From an uncultured Succinivibrio sp. (GTDB lineage: Bacteria; Pseudomonadota; Gammaproteobacteria; Enterobacterales; Succinivibrionaceae): DNA of 25,359 nt. The stretch's first letter is position 1. Each line of letters starts with the position of its first letter. A program made the translations under genes and the position numbers. The notes beneath the pieces were generated by a model. The model was not told the DNA's origin, did no database searches, and saw only the letters and a program-made list of their open reading frames with translations. Of this stretch, positions 23,654 through 25,359 are shown piece after piece. Location: contig CAAECI010000102.1 of NCBI GenBank assembly GCA_900754255.1, forward strand, positions 1 to 25,359. Direction: 5' to 3'.

Positions 23654-24643
23654 TTATTTAGTTGAAGTCAGTATAGCGGGAGGCCAATTAGCAACCCTCA
23701 TACCCAAAGAAAGACCTCTTTGTGCAAGTACATCCTTGATTTCTGTCAAAGATTTTTTACCCAAATTTGGGGTCTTCAAAAGTTCAACCTCGGTACGCTG
23801 TACCAAATCACCTATATAAATAATATTTTCAGCCTTCAAGCAATTGGCGCTCCTGACAGTAAGCTCAAGATCATCCACAGGTTGCATAAGCACTGGATCA
23901 GGAAGAGGCGGTGTCGAAGGAGTCATTGACTGCTCAGAAACCTCTTCCTTGTTAACAATGTTAGTGATCGTAGCTTTTATCAGATCTGCACCGCGCTTAA
24001 TGGCCTCATCAGGGGTTATTACACCGTTGGTCTCGATATCTATAACCAAACGATCAAGATCAGTGCGCTGTTCTACACGGGCTGCTTCTGTCCCGTATAC
24101 AAATCGACGAACTGGCGTATAGCTTGCATCTATAAGAATATCATTCTCATTTGAAGCAGCTACGTGCTCAGCAGAAGTAGCTAAAACATAGCCGTTTCCG
24201 GATGTAATTCGCAATTTCATTTTTACAGAGGGATTGTCTCCGACCAAAGTGCATACCAATGCATCCTGATCTACAAAAGAAATTCCTTCCGGACAAACAA
24301 AATCACCCGCCACTAATTTTCCCGGTCCAATTTTCTCAGCCTCAATCCAAACCGGTTCTTCCAATTCGCTGTCACAATTAACAGCAAGTTCCTTGCAATT
24401 CATTATGATCTCAAACAAGGATTCAGAAAAATCAGAATTAGATGAGGTTTCGTCCTTTACTTCCTCGATATTGAGGGCATCGATGGCATTACCAGGAAAA
24501 GTCTTCAACAGCACTCCGCTGAGCGCAGTACCCAGGGTATGACCGAAACCACGCTCAAGAGGTTCAAGCACAACATGAGCCTTATTTGCGGAAATTTCAG
24601 TAAAATCCACGGGCTTAGGTTTCAGCAGTTCACAAACAGACAC
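23654..24643 (-). CDS. rpoA1: RNA polymerase alpha subunit, first copy (alpha-A, beta-prime-docking type)
   Basis: A full-length alpha subunit of 329 residues in the standard rpoA position (rpsD-rpoA-rplQ). It keeps PLERGFGHTLG (28-38) and the beta-prime-contacting block DASYTPVRRFVYGTEAARVEQRTDLDRLVIDIETNG (172-207, with K200 changed to R). The beta-docking part is lost: ALRRILLSSMPG became ALSGVLLKTFPG (S42, G43 for R44, R45), HEYSTKEGVQED became KDETSSNSDFSE, and QRGRGYVPA became TSGNGYVLA. The C-terminal domain (258-322) is intact, with R264, N267, C268 and GKKSLTEI. The linker is proline-rich (TPSTPPLPDP). Translation starts at GTG 24643 with GGGG 7 nt upstream. In E. coli R45 is needed for assembly with beta, so I infer that this copy cannot form a functional homodimer and occupies the alpha-II position. 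Confidence 0.95.
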   Translation of the reverse strand: MSVCELLKPKPVDFTEISANKAHVVLEPLERGFGHTLGTALSGVLLKTFPGNAIDALNIEEVKDETSSNSDFSESLFEIIMNCKELAVNCDSELEEPVWIEAEKIGPGKLVAGDFVCPEGISFVDQDALVCTLVGDNPSVKMKLRITSGNGYVLATSAEHVAASNENDILIDASYTPVRRFVYGTEAARVEQRTDLDRLVIDIETNGVITPDEAIKRGADLIKATITNIVNKEEVSEQSMTPSTPPLPDPVLMQPVDDLELTVRSANCLKAENIIYIGDLVQRTEVELLKTPNLGKKSLTEIKDVLAQRGLSLGMRVANWPPAILTSTK

Positions 24644-24691
24644 TAGAAATACCCCACAATGGTGAAATAGGTGTCGGCACAGTTGCCGTTA

Positions 24692-25321
24692 TTACTTCGA
24701 GTACAACTCGACAATGAGAGCTTCCTTGATATCAGCAGGTAACTCTGCACGCTCGGGCTTGCTCTTGTAAGTACCCTTTAATTTGTCCTGATCGACTTCA
24801 ATCCAGGTAGGCTTAAGAGCACGCTGACCTGCCAAGTCGAGAGCAAACTTGATGCGAGCCTGTTTCTTAGCCTTCTCACGAACTGCAATCACATCATTAG
24901 GTTTTACTTCATATGAAGGTATATTTACAACACGATCATTGACGGTAATAGCCTTATGGGAAACCAACTGACGAGCTTCCATACGCGTAGAACCGAAACC
25001 CATGCGATATACAACGTTATCCAAACGCCCCTCAAGAAGCTGAAGCAGGTTTTCGCCGGTATTACCGGGTAAACGCGTTGCCTTCTTGTAGTAATTACGG
25101 AACTGACGCTCCAGAACACCGTAAATACGACGAACCTTCTGCTTCTCACGCAACTGAACACCGTAATCGGACAAACGAGGTTTGTTAGCTCCGTGCTGAC
25201 CAGGAACTACAGTCAATCTGTCTCTGCACTTGTTCTCAATTGCGGTAACACCGGACTTAAGGAATAAGTCAACACCCTCGCGGCGGCTTAATTTCAGGGC
25301 AGGACCTGTATATTTTGCCAT
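24692..25321 (-). CDS. rpsD: 30S ribosomal protein S4
   Basis: S4 is a primary 16S rRNA-binding protein, and in E. coli also the translational repressor of the alpha operon. The 209-residue protein is close to E. coli S4 throughout: LSRREGVDLFLKSG, PGQHGANKPRLSDYGVQL, REKQKVRRIYGVLERQFRNYYKKA, the S4 RNA-binding domain LEGRLDNVVYRMGFGSTRMEARQLVSHKAITVN, and the end LIVELYSK. The ATG follows GGAGA at 8 nt. It lies 48 bp upstream of the first rpoA. The S4 repression site normally lies near rpsM, outside this window. Confidence 0.98.
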   Translation of the reverse strand: MAKYTGPALKLSRREGVDLFLKSGVTAIENKCRDRLTVVPGQHGANKPRLSDYGVQLREKQKVRRIYGVLERQFRNYYKKATRLPGNTGENLLQLLEGRLDNVVYRMGFGSTRMEARQLVSHKAITVNDRVVNIPSYEVKPNDVIAVREKAKKQARIKFALDLAGQRALKPTWIEVDQDKLKGTYKSKPERAELPADIKEALIVELYSK

Positions 25322-25349
25322 TTATCTTTCTCCAGAAACTTGCTGATGG

Positions 25350-25358
25350 TTAAACACG
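25350..25358 (-). CDS. rpsK: Last codons of a probable rpsK (ribosomal protein S11)
   Basis: On the minus strand the window edge reads CGT GTT TAA, that is Arg-Val-stop, 28 bp before rpsD. S11 normally ends in RRV, and rpsK normally precedes rpsD, so this is very likely the end of rpsK. Only two sense codons are visible, so the call rests mainly on gene order. Confidence 0.5.
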   Translation of the reverse strand, partial: RV

Positions 25359-25359
25359 A

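Noticed and set aside
23383..24122. Plus-strand open frames over rplQ and alpha-A
   Set aside because: They are antisense shadows of strongly recognised genes, without ribosome sites or recognisable protein features.
22168..24643. The two rpoA genes as an assembly duplication or one being a pseudogene
   Set aside because: Both frames are full length, have ribosome sites and keep the CTD under protein-level constraint, while their DNA differs throughout. A collapsed or repeated contig would give near-identical DNA.

Overview
The window reads as a chromosomal housekeeping region of a gammaproteobacterium. Gene content and order match the Enterobacterales/Aeromonadales/Alteromonadales type: rpoE-rseA-rseB next to lepA-lepB-rnc-era-recO, rlmD and relA next to pyrG, yggS/proC/yggT, parC, and rpsD-rpoA-rplQ. 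Moderate-to-low GC, several TTG/GTG starts and a small 2x[4Fe-4S] ferredoxin would fit an anaerobic gut lineage such as Succinivibrionaceae. That placement is an inference from style, not a match I could run. I see no insertion sequence, phage gene, tRNA, rRNA or CRISPR array.

Layout. Positions 1-12259 are read leftward. In transcription order they hold rpoE (behind its own sigma-E type promoter), rseA, rseB, a 328-bp gap where rseC would often lie, lepA, lepB, rnc, era, recO and rlmD, then a 478-bp leader region, relA and the start of pyrG. Positions 12501-15884 hold a large MscM/MscK-type mechanosensitive channel on the + strand. It ends at a strong bidirectional terminator shared with a convergent ferredoxin gene. 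Positions 16266-18386 hold a yggS-proC gene fusion followed by yggT (+). parC (18457-20793, -) is divergent from a YafK/DpaA-like L,D-transpeptidase-fold protein (21000-21683, +). From 25359 down to 21742 (-) come the last codons of a probable rpsK, then rpsD, a first rpoA, rplQ, a GC-rich hairpin, a second rpoA, a strong terminator and an unrecognised 122-residue acidic protein.

The outstanding feature is the pair of rpoA genes flanking rplQ. Their C-terminal domains are almost identical in protein (60 of 65 residues by my alignment), but their N-terminal assembly domains have decayed in complementary places. The upstream copy (alpha-A) has lost the two arginines equivalent to E. coli R44/R45 and the HEYS...EGVQED segment, which form the beta-contact face. 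It keeps the AARVEQRTDLD(K/R)LVI segment that contacts beta-prime. The downstream copy (alpha-B) keeps the RR and HEYS...EGIQED segments, but has lost and shortened the AARVEQRTDLDK segment. The simplest reading is an obligate alpha-I/alpha-II heterodimer: alpha-B docks on beta and alpha-A on beta-prime. Francisella is a known precedent for RNA polymerase with two unlike alpha subunits, but this tandem arrangement around rplQ looks different.

Secondary points are the in-frame YggS-ProC fusion that still carries a Shine-Dalgarno sequence and ATG in front of the ProC part, the structured relA leader, and the merging of two loci that are separate in E. coli (lepA...recO and rlmD-relA-pyrG).
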